Shown: piece after piece, positions 8,775-17,955 of the stretch | Layout of the letters: every line of letters starts with the position of its first letter | How positions within the stretch are numbered: the first letter of the stretch is position 1 | Assembly (NCBI RefSeq): GCF_012927405.1 | Contig: NZ_JABBGM010000001.1 | Span: 768,642-832,641 of the forward strand | From: Novosphingobium olei | GTDB lineage: Bacteria; Pseudomonadota; Alphaproteobacteria; Sphingomonadales; Sphingomonadaceae | DNA: 64,000 nt | Direction of reading: 5' to 3' | The notes under the pieces: generated by a model | Told to the model about the DNA's origin: nothing | Seen by the model: only the letters and a program-made list of their open reading frames with translations | Database searches by the model: none | Program-made: the position numbers and the translations under genes

Positions 8775-10750
8775 TCGCTGAATTGGGCCTCGCCGTCCTG
8801 TGGATGGCCGCCGCGCTGGCGGTGCTGCAGCTTGTCGCGGGCGTTCTCGCGCTGCGTCCCGAAGGACGGCAGATCGCTGGGCTTGTCCGCCCCGTTGCGG
8901 TCATGCAGGGCGTGCTTGTCGCGGCCGCGCTCGCCGCGCTGATCACGCTGTTCCTGACCACGGACCTCTCGGTCAAGCTGGTCGCGGAAAACAGCCATTC
9001 GATGAAGCCCTTCATCTTCAAGCTGGCGGGGACCTGGGGCAACCACGAAGGCTCGATGCTGCTGTGGGTCACGATCATGGCGGTCGCCGGTGGCTTCGTC
9101 GCGCTGATCGAAAAGCGCCTGCCGGAAAACACCCTGATTGCGACGCTGGCCGGGCAGTCTTTCGTCAGTCTGGGCTTCTACGCCTTCCTACTGCTGTCGT
9201 CGAACCCGTTCCAGCGTCTGCCCGAGCCCGCGCCCGAAGGCGCCGGTTTGAACCCGCTGCTGCAGGACATCGGCCTCGCGTTCCATCCGCCCACTCTCTA
9301 CGTCGGCTACGTCGGCCTTTCGATCGCGTTCAGCTTCGCCGTGGGTGCGCTGGTCACGCGCGATGTTGGCCCGGCCTTTGCCCGCGCCATGCGCCCCTGG
9401 GTGCTGGGGGCGTGGATCTTCCTGACGCTGGGCATCACCGCCGGATCGTACTGGGCCTACTACACGCTCGGCTGGGGCGGCTGGTGGTTCTGGGACCCGG
9501 TCGAGAACGCCTCGCTGATGCCCTGGCTCGCCGCGACGGCGCTGCTGCATTCGTGCTCGGTGCTCGCCAGCCGTAATGCGCTGAAAGCGTGGACGGTCAT
9601 GCTGGGGGTGATCGCGTTCTCGATGTCGATGGTCGGCACGTTCCTCGTGCGCTCGGGCATTCTCACCTCGGTCCACGCCTTCGCGGTGGACCCGGAACGC
9701 GGCTCGTTCATCCTCGCGCTGCTGGCGATCTACATCGGCGGGGCGCTGACGCTGTTCGGCTTGCGCGCCTCGACGGTGACCGAAGGCGCACGGTTCAGCT
9801 TCGTCAGCCGCGAGGCGAGCCTCGTGTTCAACAACGTGATGCTGTGCGGCATCCTCGGCATCGTGCTGGTCGGTACGCTCTATCCGCTGCTGACCGAAGC
9901 GATGGGGGTGAAGGTGTCGGTGGGGCCGCCCTACTTCAACCCCGTGTCGGCCGTGTTCGCGATCCCGATGATGCTGGTGATGGGCGTGGGGCCGCTGCTG
10001 CGCTGGCGGCAGGACAGCCTTGACGGCAAGCGCGCCGGGCGCGTCACGTTGCCGGTGGGCGTTTGTGCGCTGCTGTCGGCGGCGGTGCTGCTCGGCGTCG
10101 AGCTCATGGCCCCGCAGATCAAGCTGCTGCCGGCATTGGGCCTTGCCATCGCCGCTGGGCTTGCTCCGGCGAGCTTCCTGCCCTTGCGCGGCCGCAACCT
10201 GCGCCGCACGCCGCTGGCCACATGGGGCATGGTTTTCGGCCACTTCGGCATTGCCGTGGCGCTGTTCGGCATGGCAAGCGAAAGCGCTTTCTCGACCGAG
10301 CGTCTTGCCGCGATGCGCCCGGGCGATACGCAGCAGGTCGGGCCCTACACGGTCAAGCTCGAAGGCATCGGCCCCGTTGCCGGGCCGAACTGGACCGCGC
10401 TCGAAGCGACGGTTTCGGCAAGCTATGCCGGTGCCGCGCCGGCGATCCTGCACCCGCAGGCGCGCACGTTCTCCAACCCGCCGGGCAACCGCACCGAAAG
10501 CGCGTTGAAAACACGCTGGAACGGGCAGCTTTACGCCGTGCTCGGCGAAGAGGGCGAGGATAGCCGCTGGCAGATGCGTTTCTGGTGGAAGCCCTTCGTG
10601 CCGATGATCTGGTATGGCGGCGCGCTGATCGCGTTCGGCGGCCTGCTCGCGCTGCTGGGCCGCGTTGCCGCCGATGTCCGCCGCTTGGTCGCGACCGGCA
10701 AGATCGCCTATCGCCGTAGCCGCAAGGCGCAGCTGGGAGTGGGCCAGTGA
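8771..10750 (+). CDS. ccmF: Cytochrome c haem lyase subunit CcmF
   Basis: A 659-residue polytopic membrane protein, the usual CcmF length. The tryptophan-rich haem motif WGGWWFWDPVENASLMPW is near residue 235. NHEGSMLLWV near residue 96 and AFHPPTLYVGYVG near 173 are conserved CcmF segments. It ligates haem from CcmE to reduced apocytochrome c together with CcmH and CcmI. The gene overlaps ccmE and ccmG by four bases. Confidence 0.97.
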   Translation: MIAELGLAVLWMAAALAVLQLVAGVLALRPEGRQIAGLVRPVAVMQGVLVAAALAALITLFLTTDLSVKLVAENSHSMKPFIFKLAGTWGNHEGSMLLWVTIMAVAGGFVALIEKRLPENTLIATLAGQSFVSLGFYAFLLLSSNPFQRLPEPAPEGAGLNPLLQDIGLAFHPPTLYVGYVGLSIAFSFAVGALVTRDVGPAFARAMRPWVLGAWIFLTLGITAGSYWAYYTLGWGGWWFWDPVENASLMPWLAATALLHSCSVLASRNALKAWTVMLGVIAFSMSMVGTFLVRSGILTSVHAFAVDPERGSFILALLAIYIGGALTLFGLRASTVTEGARFSFVSREASLVFNNVMLCGILGIVLVGTLYPLLTEAMGVKVSVGPPYFNPVSAVFAIPMMLVMGVGPLLRWRQDSLDGKRAGRVTLPVGVCALLSAAVLLGVELMAPQIKLLPALGLAIAAGLAPASFLPLRGRNLRRTPLATWGMVFGHFGIAVALFGMASESAFSTERLAAMRPGDTQQVGPYTVKLEGIGPVAGPNWTALEATVSASYAGAAPAILHPQARTFSNPPGNRTESALKTRWNGQLYAVLGEEGEDSRWQMRFWWKPFVPMIWYGGALIAFGGLLALLGRVAADVRRLVATGKIAYRRSRKAQLGVGQ

Positions 10751-11301
10751 ACGACCGGACGCCTGCGAAAAAGCCCGGCCTTGCACTGTGGCTGCCGCTG
10801 ATCCTGTTCGCCGGCTTCTTCGCGCTGGTGATCTGGGGCCTCGTCCGCCCGGCCGACCGCGAAGTGGCCAGCGCCTTCATCGGCAAGCCGCTGCCGCAGT
10901 TCGACCTGCCGCCCGCGATCGACGAGCGGCCCGGCCTGGCTACGTCGGTGTTCAAGGCGGGCAAGCCCCGCCTGCTCAATGTCTTTGCCAGCTGGTGCGT
11001 GCCTTGCGCGGTCGAATCGCCGCAGCTCGCCCAGCTTGCCGGGCAGGGCGTGGAAATCGACGGCGTCGCCATCCGTGACCGCAAGGAAGACGTCGCCCGC
11101 TTCCTGGCCCAGAACGGCAACCCCTTCGCCCGCATCGGCAAGGACGATCTGAGCCAGGTCCAGCTCGCGATCGGCTCGTCGGGCGTGCCCGAGACTTTCG
11201 TCGTTGATGGCAAAGGCGTGATCCGCTACCAGCACATCGGCGACATCCGGCCCGAAGACGTGCCGATGATCCTGTCCAAGCTCGAAGAGGCGGGCAAGTG
11301 A
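10747..11301 (+). CDS. ccmG: Thiol:disulfide interchange protein CcmG/DsbE
   Basis: A 184-residue membrane-anchored thioredoxin-like protein, with a GTG start overlapping the ccmF stop. An N-terminal helix (about 12-33) is followed by a periplasmic thioredoxin fold. The active site ASWCVPC has Cys84 and Cys87, and GVPETFVVDGKG.I.Y.H.G is the cis-proline region. It keeps the CxxCH cysteines of apocytochrome c reduced for haem attachment. Confidence 0.96.
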   Translation: MNDRTPAKKPGLALWLPLILFAGFFALVIWGLVRPADREVASAFIGKPLPQFDLPPAIDERPGLATSVFKAGKPRLLNVFASWCVPCAVESPQLAQLAGQGVEIDGVAIRDRKEDVARFLAQNGNPFARIGKDDLSQVQLAIGSSGVPETFVVDGKGVIRYQHIGDIRPEDVPMILSKLEEAGK

Positions 11302-11732
11302 TGCGGCGCCTGCTCATTGTGCTGTGCGCGTTGTTCCTCGCCCCCACGCTCGCGCCTGCGCAGGATTCGATGCCGCCCGCGCCCTACGCCTACCGCCAGC
11401 TCGACGATCCGGCGAAGGAGGCCAAGGCGCAGGCGCTGATGGAAACGCTGCGCTGCCTCAAGTGCCAGAGCCAGTCGATTGCCGACAGCGATGCGCCGAT
11501 GGCGGGCGACATGCGCCACCAGGTCCGCACCCGCATCGCTGCGGGCGAGGATCCTGAAGAAATCCGCCAGTGGCTGATCGAACGCTATGGCGACTACGTC
11601 AGCTACACCCCGCAGGTGAAGCCGATCACCTGGCCGCTGTTCGCCGCGCCGCTGGTGATCCTGGCGCTCGCCGCGCTGCTCCTGCGTGGACGCTTCCGCC
11701 GCAAGGCCGACAACGAAGGCGACAAGCCATGA
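11301..11732 (+). CDS. ccmH: Cytochrome c maturation protein CcmH (CycL type)
   Basis: A 143-residue protein with a signal peptide ending APAQ, a periplasmic three-helix domain with the redox motif LRCLKCQSQSI (Cys52, Cys55), and a C-terminal transmembrane helix. This is the short CcmH/CycL form; the TPR domain is the separate next gene. A GTG at 11298 directly before the ATG is also in frame, and either could be used; both overlap the ccmG stop. Confidence 0.95.
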   Translation: MRRLLIVLCALFLAPTLAPAQDSMPPAPYAYRQLDDPAKEAKAQALMETLRCLKCQSQSIADSDAPMAGDMRHQVRTRIAAGEDPEEIRQWLIERYGDYVSYTPQVKPITWPLFAAPLVILALAALLLRGRFRRKADNEGDKP

Positions 11733-12409
11733 CCTGGGTGCTGATCCTGCTCATCGCCGCTGCGGTCTTCGCGATCCTCGCCTTCGTGCTCAGGATCCCG
11801 CGTGCGGGATGGGAGATCGCCGGTGCTGCGCTGTTGTTCGGCGTTGCAGGTTACGCGCTTCAGGGGCACCCGGGCTATGCCGGCTCGCCCAAGCAAGCCG
11901 TTGAAACCGACAAGACCGCCGATGCCGCACTGCTCAAGCAGCGGCAGGAAATGGGCGATGCCTTCGGCAAGGGCGCGACGTGGCTGACGCTGGCCGATGC
12001 GCTTTCGCGCCAGGGCCAGTTCCGTGCCGCGGCCGATGTGCTCAAGACCGCGGTGGAGAAGAACCCCGAGGATGCCGACCTGTGGGTTGCCTATGGCAAT
12101 GCGCTTGTCGGCCATAGCGACGGGCTGATCACGCCGGCCGCGCAGTTCGCCTTCCAGAAGGCGGCGCAGATCGCGCCCGATCACCCCGGGCCGCCGTTCT
12201 TCATGGGCCTCGCCCTCGCGCAGTCGGGCAAGCTGGCCGATGCGCGCGCCATCTGGGCCGAGCTGCTGCGCCGCTCGCCCGCCGATGCGCCTTATCGTGC
12301 CGATCTCGAAAGCCGCCTTGCGCGACTCGACCAGATGCTGGCGGCGAGCGGGCAGGCAATGCCGCCGCCTGCGGCCCCGGCGCCCGAAGCCAGCACGTCC
12401 GCTCGCTGA
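11729..12409 (+). CDS. ccmI: Cytochrome c maturation protein CcmI (CycH type, TPR)
   Basis: A 226-residue protein starting at the ATG (11729) within the ccmH stop. Two N-terminal hydrophobic helices (about 2-20 and 27-45) anchor it. TPR-like helices then span about residues 75-205 (LADALSRQGQFRAAADVLKT and the following VAYGNAL and FFMGLALAQSGKLADA units). It would present apocytochrome c to the CcmFH lyase. A Pro/Ala-rich tail ends the protein. It is the last gene of the ccm operon. Confidence 0.9.
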   Translation: MTWVLILLIAAAVFAILAFVLRIPRAGWEIAGAALLFGVAGYALQGHPGYAGSPKQAVETDKTADAALLKQRQEMGDAFGKGATWLTLADALSRQGQFRAAADVLKTAVEKNPEDADLWVAYGNALVGHSDGLITPAAQFAFQKAAQIAPDHPGPPFFMGLALAQSGKLADARAIWAELLRRSPADAPYRADLESRLARLDQMLAASGQAMPPPAAPAPEASTSAR

Positions 12410-12596
12410 AACCCGGACGGAACCCCGATGAATCAAGGGCGTTGCACCTTCGCGACGGCTCGTCTTCACTCCCATTGCGGGGGCTTGGGGGCAGTGCTAA
12501 GCGCCGCGCCGGTCCGGGCCCGTTGTGGGTTCGGGCGGACATGGTCAATCAGGACTGGGCCGTAATGGACTGGGCAATGGCCGGGGATCGCTTGGC

Positions 12597-14564
12597 ATGA
12601 ACGACGCCGTTGTTGGGTCCGAAAACACGGACGCGCCTCTATCCGCAGAAGGGGCGGGCGGACACGGCCATGCGCATGCTGATGGGCACGCGGGTCATCA
12701 GGCCGGTCATCATCAGGGCAGCCTGCTCAAGATGGCGGTCGGGGCGATCGGCGTCGTGTTCGGCGATATCGGTACCAGCCCGCTCTACGCGCTGCGCGAT
12801 ACCTTCGCCGGCCACCATCCGCTCCCGCTCGATCAGCTCCACGTCTATGGCATCATCAGCCTCATGTTCTGGTCGATGATGATCATCGTGACGCTGAAGT
12901 ACGTCTCGGTGATCATGCGCGCCGACAACAAGGGCGAAGGCGGCAGCCTTGCCCTGCTTGCACTGATCAACCAGCACACCACCGGCAATCGCTGGGGCAA
13001 GGGCATCATCCTGCTGGGGGTGTTCGCAACCGCGCTTTTCTATGGCGATTCGATGATCACGCCGGCCGTCTCGGTGATGGGCGCGATCGAAGGCGTGGCC
13101 GTCTACCAGCCCGAAATGCATCCGTTGATCGTGCCGATGGTGGTGACGATCCTGATCGGCCTGTTCCTGATCCAGTCGCGCGGCACCGAAAAGGTTGCGA
13201 CCTTCTTCGGTCCGATCATGCTGTTCTACTTCGCCACGATCGCAGTGCTCGGCCTCGTCAGCATCGCGCAGATGCCGCAGGTGATTTCCGCACTTTCGCC
13301 GCACCACGCGGTGGAAATGTTCCTCGCCGATCCGTTCCGCGGATTCCTGGCGATGGGCGCCGCCGTGCTGGCGGTGACCGGGGCAGAGGCGCTTTATGCC
13401 GACATGGGCCATTTTGGTCGCAGCCCGATCCGCATGTCGTGGCTGGCCTTCGTGCTGCCTGCGCTGGTGCTCAATTACCTGGGCCAGGCCTCGCTGCTGA
13501 TGCGCAATCCGGCCGCGCTCGAAAGCCCGTTCTATTTCCTCGCGCCCGACTGGTTCCAGTGGCCGCTGCTGATCATCGCCAGCCTTGCTGCGGTGATCGC
13601 CTCGCAGGCCGTCATCTCGGGCGCGTTCTCGGTCACGCAGCAGGCGATCCAGCTCGGTTTCATCCCGCGCATGACGATCAAGCACACCTCCACCGCAGCC
13701 GGGCAGATCTACATCCCGGTGATCAATTTCGCGCTGATGATCGCGGTGATCCTGCTGGTGCTGGTCTTCCAGCGTTCGTCGAACCTGACGGCGGCTTATG
13801 GCATCGCCGTCACCGGCGCGATGCTGATCGACAACTTCCTGCTCGCGGTGGTGCTGTTCAAGCTGTGGCACTGGAAGAAGCCGCTGGCCATCGGCCTGCT
13901 GACGATGTTCTTCCTGATCGACGGCGGTTACCTTGGTGCCAACCTGACCAAGATCCCCGACGGGGGCTGGGTGCCGCTGCTGATGGGCATCGCGATCTTC
14001 ACCCTGCTGACCACATGGTCGCGCGGCCGTGCGCTGATGCGCCAAGGCATGGCGGAAGGCTCGATCCCGCTCGAAGTCTTCACCAAGTCCGCGCATTCGA
14101 GCGCCACGCGCGTGCCCGGCACGGCCGTGTTCATGGCCTCGACCGTGGCAGGCGTGCCGTCGGCGCTGCTGCACAACATCAAGCACAACAAGGTGCTGCA
14201 CCAGCGCGTGGTGATCCTGACCGTCCACATCGAGGACGTGCCCTATGTCGAGCCGGCTGAGCGTTCGACGGTCAAGGACTTCGGCAACGGCTTCTATCGC
14301 CTGACCCTGCGCTTCGGCTTCCTGGAAGAAACGGACGTGCCGGCGGCGCTTCGCACCGTGACGATGTGCGGCGAAGCGTTCGACATGATGAAGACCAGCT
14401 TCTTCCTGTCGCGCCAGACGCTGATCCCGTCGGACAAGCCGGGCATGGCCCTGTGGCGCGAAAAGCTGTTTGCCTGGATGCTGCGCAACGCAGCTAGCGC
14501 GATGGAATTCTTCCGCCTGCCGACGAACCGCGTCGTCGAACTGGGTAGCCAGCTCAAGATCTGA
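12597..14564 (+). CDS. kup: Low-affinity potassium uptake protein Kup
   Basis: A 655-residue inner-membrane K+/H+ symporter with about twelve transmembrane helices and a hydrophilic C-terminal domain. The family signature [15 protein letters not shown] lies near residue 58, with [15 protein letters not shown] and [15 protein letters not shown] downstream. Start at the ATG at 12597 (MNDAVVG) with GGGGAT upstream; an earlier in-frame start at 12525 is possible but lacks support. The N-terminal tail is unusual: roughly residues 22-46 are very rich in His and Gly. The gene appears monocistronic; the 187 bases before it hold no gene. Confidence 0.95.
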   Translation: MNDAVVGSENTDAPLSAEGAGGHGHAHADGHAGHQAGHHQGSLLKMAVGAIGVVFGDIGTSPLYALRDTFAGHHPLPLDQLHVYGIISLMFWSMMIIVTLKYVSVIMRADNKGEGGSLALLALINQHTTGNRWGKGIILLGVFATALFYGDSMITPAVSVMGAIEGVAVYQPEMHPLIVPMVVTILIGLFLIQSRGTEKVATFFGPIMLFYFATIAVLGLVSIAQMPQVISALSPHHAVEMFLADPFRGFLAMGAAVLAVTGAEALYADMGHFGRSPIRMSWLAFVLPALVLNYLGQASLLMRNPAALESPFYFLAPDWFQWPLLIIASLAAVIASQAVISGAFSVTQQAIQLGFIPRMTIKHTSTAAGQIYIPVINFALMIAVILLVLVFQRSSNLTAAYGIAVTGAMLIDNFLLAVVLFKLWHWKKPLAIGLLTMFFLIDGGYLGANLTKIPDGGWVPLLMGIAIFTLLTTWSRGRALMRQGMAEGSIPLEVFTKSAHSSATRVPGTAVFMASTVAGVPSALLHNIKHNKVLHQRVVILTVHIEDVPYVEPAERSTVKDFGNGFYRLTLRFGFLEETDVPAALRTVTMCGEAFDMMKTSFFLSRQTLIPSDKPGMALWREKLFAWMLRNAASAMEFFRLPTNRVVELGSQLKI

Positions 14565-14655
14565 GAGCCATTCGATTTCCGATGCACTACCCCATTGGAT
14601 TTGGGGGCACAGCTGATAGTTATACCCTCTTCGCAGGGGACAAAGCTTCGCAATC

Positions 14656-15609
14656 ATGTCGGATTCCGCAATGCTGCTGGAAATCCTCGACGCGCAGCTC
14701 GAGATGGTGTGCCGGTACAAGGCGGACGGAACGATCCTGTTCGTGAACCGCGCCTATGCGCAAAGCCTTGGCGAACAGCCGAAGGCGCTTTTTGGCCGCT
14801 CGCTATGGGATTTCGTCTCGGACGAGGATCGCGACGCAGTGCAGGAGCAGCTTGGTCAGCTTGCGCCCGACAATGTCGAGACAACCATAGAAAACCGCTT
14901 CGAGACCAGTTCCGGTCCGCGCTGGACGCTGTGGCGCAACCATGCGCTGGAATTCGACGATGCGGGCCGCCTGCTCGTTGCCCAGTCGACCGGGATCGAC
15001 ATCACCGAGCGTCGGGTGCTCGAAGAGCGCAACGATTTGCTGATCGGCGAACTCAACCACCGCGTGAAGAACACCTTGATGGTGGTCCAGGCCATGGCGC
15101 AGCAGACCTTTCGCGACGTGCGACTGCCAACCGGGCCGATCGAGACTTTCAACGAACGGCTCTCCGCTCTCGCTGGCGCGCACACCATGCTCAGCCGCGC
15201 CAACTGGGGCGGCAACACCTTTGACGAGATCGTGCGCCAGGGTACCGCGATATGCCGCCGCGGCACGGTCCGCGCCGCCGGGCCACAGGTAATCATTCCC
15301 GCAGAGCCGACGGTCCCGCTGATCATGGTGCTGCACGAACTGTCGACCAATGCGATGAAGTACGGTGCGCTGTCGGTTGATGGCGGGTGGGTCGAAGTCG
15401 ATTGGGGGCTCGATGCCGCCGCTGGCCGTCTTGCCATGGTATGGCGCGAACTGGGTGGCCCATCCGTCGCGCCACCGTCGCGCAAGGGCTTCGGCTCGCG
15501 GATGATAGAAGGCGCGGTACAGCGCCAGTTGAGTGGGGAATCAAGCGTCGACTACGCGCCACACGGGCTCGTCTGCCGGTTTGCCTTTCCCCTGGGAGGA
15601 TCGAAGTGA
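14656..15609 (+). CDS. PAS-domain sensor histidine kinase of the HWE family
   Basis: A 317-residue soluble kinase. An N-terminal PAS domain (about residues 5-118) ends in the STGIDITERR PAC segment. The HWE phosphoacceptor block ELNHRVKNTLMVVQAMAQQTF follows, with His135. The N box HELSTNAMKYGALS is near residue 227, and the diagnostic W-x-E is WRE at 263-265. Near the C-terminus KGFGSRMIEGAVQRQL is the glycine box. No membrane segment is present, so it senses a cytoplasmic cue. It is translationally coupled to the response regulator. Confidence 0.92.
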   Translation: MSDSAMLLEILDAQLEMVCRYKADGTILFVNRAYAQSLGEQPKALFGRSLWDFVSDEDRDAVQEQLGQLAPDNVETTIENRFETSSGPRWTLWRNHALEFDDAGRLLVAQSTGIDITERRVLEERNDLLIGELNHRVKNTLMVVQAMAQQTFRDVRLPTGPIETFNERLSALAGAHTMLSRANWGGNTFDEIVRQGTAICRRGTVRAAGPQVIIPAEPTVPLIMVLHELSTNAMKYGALSVDGGWVEVDWGLDAAAGRLAMVWRELGGPSVAPPSRKGFGSRMIEGAVQRQLSGESSVDYAPHGLVCRFAFPLGGSK

Positions 15610-15959
15610 ACCTGACCGGAAAACGCATTCTCGTCGTCGAGGACGAATTCATCGTCGCGGCGATGATTGCCGACATCCTAGAGGATGAAGGCGCACAGGT
15701 GATCGGACCCGCCGGAACGCTGGCAGAGGGACTCGAACTCGCCGGGGGGGAGCGGTTGGATGCCGCGGTGCTCGACTGGAACCTGGGCGGGGAGCCTGGC
15801 GCGCCCGTGGCGCGTGCCCTGCGGGACAAGGGCGTCCCCTATGTGATCGCCACCGGTTACGGGATGGTGCAGGACGAATTCGCCGAAGTGACAGTCCTGT
15901 CCAAGCCGTACCGGCCGGGCGCGCTCGTCGAGGAACTCGCCCGGCTCACGGCCGCTTGA
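15606..15959 (+). CDS. Single-domain response regulator
   Basis: A 117-residue receiver domain without an output domain, from a GTG that overlaps the kinase stop. Acidic residues VEDEF (12-13), phosphoacceptor Asp57 in AVLDWNL, the ATGYG segment and Lys100 in LSKPY are all in place. It is the likely phosphorylation target of the adjacent HWE kinase. Such stand-alone receivers commonly act by binding partner proteins or as phosphate sinks. Confidence 0.9.
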   Translation: MNLTGKRILVVEDEFIVAAMIADILEDEGAQVIGPAGTLAEGLELAGGERLDAAVLDWNLGGEPGAPVARALRDKGVPYVIATGYGMVQDEFAEVTVLSKPYRPGALVEELARLTAA

Positions 15960-15972
15960 AACCCTGGGGGTC

Positions 15973-16305
15973 TCAGTCCTTCTTGGACTTCGACACGGGC
16001 TCGTTCTGCATGGTGGCTTCGGCTTCGGCCGCGCCTTCCTTCACGTGATTGCCCATCTTGTCGGCGGCCACTGCGGCTTTGTCGGCGGCCGCATCGGCCT
16101 TGTCGACGGCGTCGCTGGCCGCGGCACCCACGGCGTCTGCGCTGTCCTTGGCAACATCACCCACCTTGTCCGCTGCGTTGCCGACGTCGTTGGCGGCCGA
16201 GCTGGCGGTGGCGGCGGCATTGTCCTGCGTCTTTTCAGAGCAGGCGGCGAGCGAAAGGGCACCGGCGGCGGCGAGCGACATGGCTGCGATGGAAAGCTTG
16301 CGCAT
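15973..16305 (-). CDS. Small alanine-rich lipoprotein
   Basis: A 110-residue protein with a lipoprotein signal: MRKLSIAAMSLAAAGALSLAAC, lipobox LAAC with the lipidated Cys at 22. The mature part is a low-complexity run of Ala, Asp and Lys in repeats like AADKVGDVAKDSADAVGAAA, predicted to be a long amphipathic helix, ending in a Lys-rich tail. The function is unknown. It could be a periplasmic spacer or stress protein comparable to entericidin or Lea-like proteins, which is speculation. A consensus EcfG promoter lies upstream. Confidence 0.75.
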   Translation of the reverse strand: MRKLSIAAMSLAAAGALSLAACSEKTQDNAAATASSAANDVGNAADKVGDVAKDSADAVGAAASDAVDKADAAADKAAVAADKMGNHVKEGAAEAEATMQNEPVSKSKKD

Positions 16306-16375
16306 AAGGGGTCTTGCTCCAATCCCTGAACATGGGTCCCGTCCGACGTCGCTGTGACGCCGGACATGGCCCGCC

Positions 16376-16401
16376 AACGCCCGCTCGCGCCAAACGGTTC
16401 C
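16376..16401 (-). promoter_or_regulatory. EcfG-type general stress promoter of the small lipoprotein gene
   Basis: On the minus strand GGAAC (16401-16397), 17 bases, then CGTT (16379-16376). This matches the alphaproteobacterial EcfG sigma factor consensus GGAAC-N16/17-CGTT exactly. It lies about 70 bases before the ATG at 16305. Confidence 0.6.
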
Positions 16402-16468
16402 GCCAAAACGCGAACGGCGCGCCGTCCGCCCGGGACGACGCGCCGCTCGAAGCGCTCGGTGGCTGCGA

Positions 16469-17041
16469 TCAGCCGAGGTTGGCGCTGACCATGCAGTACA
16501 GCATCGGCAGCGACAGCAGCAGGTTGGTGCGGCTGGCGATCAGGGCACGCGGGGCGGCGGCGGCCTTCTCTTCGGCGGTCGCTTCGACGATGCCGAGGAT
16601 CTTCTTCTGCGCCGGCCAGATGATGAACCACACGTTGAACGCCATGATGATGGCGAGCCACATGCCGACGCCGATCAGCTTCACGTTGCCTTCGCCGCTG
16701 AACGTCAGCGCGGCGTGGCCATAGCCGTCGATGATCGAGATGCCGAGCCCGGTGATCAGCGTCAGCAGCGCGCCATAGCGGAAGAAGAAGAACACCTTCG
16801 GCGCGATGTGGCCGGTGATTGCGCCCTTCTGCTCGGCCGGGATCTTGGGCATCGTCGGCACCTGGACGAAGTTCAGGTAGTAGAGCAGGCCGATCCAGAC
16901 GATCCCGAAGAAGACGTGCAGCCAGCGGAAGATCGAATTCCCGTCGACCGGCGCGCTGTCGGCAAAGCCGAGCATCACGGCGATGGCCGCGACAAGGCCG
17001 ATGCCGAGAATAAGGTGCAGATTTCCGAAGAGCTTGGCCAT
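16469..17041 (-). CDS. PuuD-like (urate hydroxylase N-terminal domain) membrane protein
   Basis: A 190-residue protein with about five transmembrane helices. FRWLHVFFGIVWIGLLYYLNFVQ, GHIAPKVFFFFRYGAL and the FNVWFIIWPAQKKILG segment resemble the membrane domain of bacterial PuuD-type urate hydroxylase. The cytochrome c domain found at the C-terminus of full PuuD is missing. No purine catabolic genes adjoin. The true role may be a membrane redox or haem-related function; urate oxidation cannot be claimed. The ATG at 17041 is clear. Confidence 0.7.
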   Translation of the reverse strand: MAKLFGNLHLILGIGLVAAIAVMLGFADSAPVDGNSIFRWLHVFFGIVWIGLLYYLNFVQVPTMPKIPAEQKGAITGHIAPKVFFFFRYGALLTLITGLGISIIDGYGHAALTFSGEGNVKLIGVGMWLAIIMAFNVWFIIWPAQKKILGIVEATAEEKAAAAPRALIASRTNLLLSLPMLYCMVSANLG

Positions 17042-17160
17042 TATTTCCCCCTAATTCCAGTATCTTGAAGCAGATGGGCGACTGGCGGCGCCACTGCTCG
17101 CGGCGAAACTAGCCGTCGTGGGGAAAATGTCACACCTTTTTGGCCGTGCGACAAGCCGTT

Positions 17161-17817
17161 TCAATCGTGCGGCGGGTTCTGCTCGACCGTGTCCGCCTGC
17201 TCTTCGCCAAGGCCATGGCGCATCAGCATCGGTATCTGCGCGAAGGTGAACAGGAACGAAAGACCGGTCACCCCCCACAGTTTCGCCTGCAGCCAGCCAT
17301 CGAAGCTGAGTGTATGCCGCAGCACTTCGTTCAGCGCGGCGAGGAACAGGAAGAAGAATGCCCAGTTGCGCGACAGCTTCATCCAGCCTTCGTCGGAAAG
17401 CCCGTCGAACGCACTTTGCAGCAGCGTGCGCAGCACGGCCTTGCCGCGCCACAGACCACCGAACAACACGGCGGCGAACAGCAGGTAGATCGCGGTCGGT
17501 TTGACCTGGATCCAGAACGGATCGCCCAGCAGCACTGTCAGCGTGCCGAAGCCCATGATCAGCGCCGTCGACAGCCACAGCATCGGCGAGATCTTGCCCA
17601 GCCGCCACTTCGACACGATCAGCGCCACCACCGTCGCACCCATGAACGCCAGCGTAGACTTGGTCACCGCCACCGCAGAGCCGAGGTCCGCGCCGCCATG
17701 CGCATCGCCCTTGGGACTGAACATGCGATAGGCAAGGAAGAACACCAGCAGCGGCCCGTAATCGACCGCGAGGTTGATCCAAGAGGACTTGGGCTTTGGA
17801 CTGGGTGCTTCAGCCAT
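17161..17817 (-). CDS. yciB: Inner membrane-spanning protein YciB (septation protein A family)
   Basis: A 218-residue protein with about five transmembrane helices. The family segments DYGPLLVFFLAY near the N-terminus, SKWRLGKISPMLW, GDPFWIQVKPT and LSRNWAFFFLFLAALNEVL are present. YciB interacts with division and elongation proteins and helps maintain envelope properties. It follows mtaB-ftsY in the same direction, separated from ftsY by a palindromic repeat. Confidence 0.93.
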   Translation of the reverse strand: MAEAPSPKPKSSWINLAVDYGPLLVFFLAYRMFSPKGDAHGGADLGSAVAVTKSTLAFMGATVVALIVSKWRLGKISPMLWLSTALIMGFGTLTVLLGDPFWIQVKPTAIYLLFAAVLFGGLWRGKAVLRTLLQSAFDGLSDEGWMKLSRNWAFFFLFLAALNEVLRHTLSFDGWLQAKLWGVTGLSFLFTFAQIPMLMRHGLGEEQADTVEQNPPHD

Positions 17818-17839
17818 GGCTCATCTCAAAACCGTCCGT

Positions 17840-17918
17840 CCTGAGCTTGTCGAAGGACCGTCCTTCTTGTGACGGCATCGTCGCTGAAGGGAAAAGGCAG
17901 CCCTTCGACAAGCTCAGG
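17840..17918. repeat. Dispersed palindromic repeat (sphingomonad GCTTGTCGAAGG type)
   Basis: CCTGAGCTTGTCGAAGG (17840-17856) and its perfect reverse complement CCTTCGACAAGCTCAGG (17902-17918) bound a 79-bp unit between ftsY and yciB. A degenerate relative is at 60123-60210. The sequence recalls REP-like palindromes scattered in sphingomonad genomes. Confidence 0.8.
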
Positions 17919-17955
17919 GCGAGCGGGGCGGGGCGGCGGAGGTTTGGGGGCAAGC

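Noticed and set aside
12639..14720. Long minus-strand frame opposite kup
   Set aside because: A shadow frame typical of high-GC DNA: it is His/Arg/Gln-rich, lacks any motif and lies opposite a conserved transporter.
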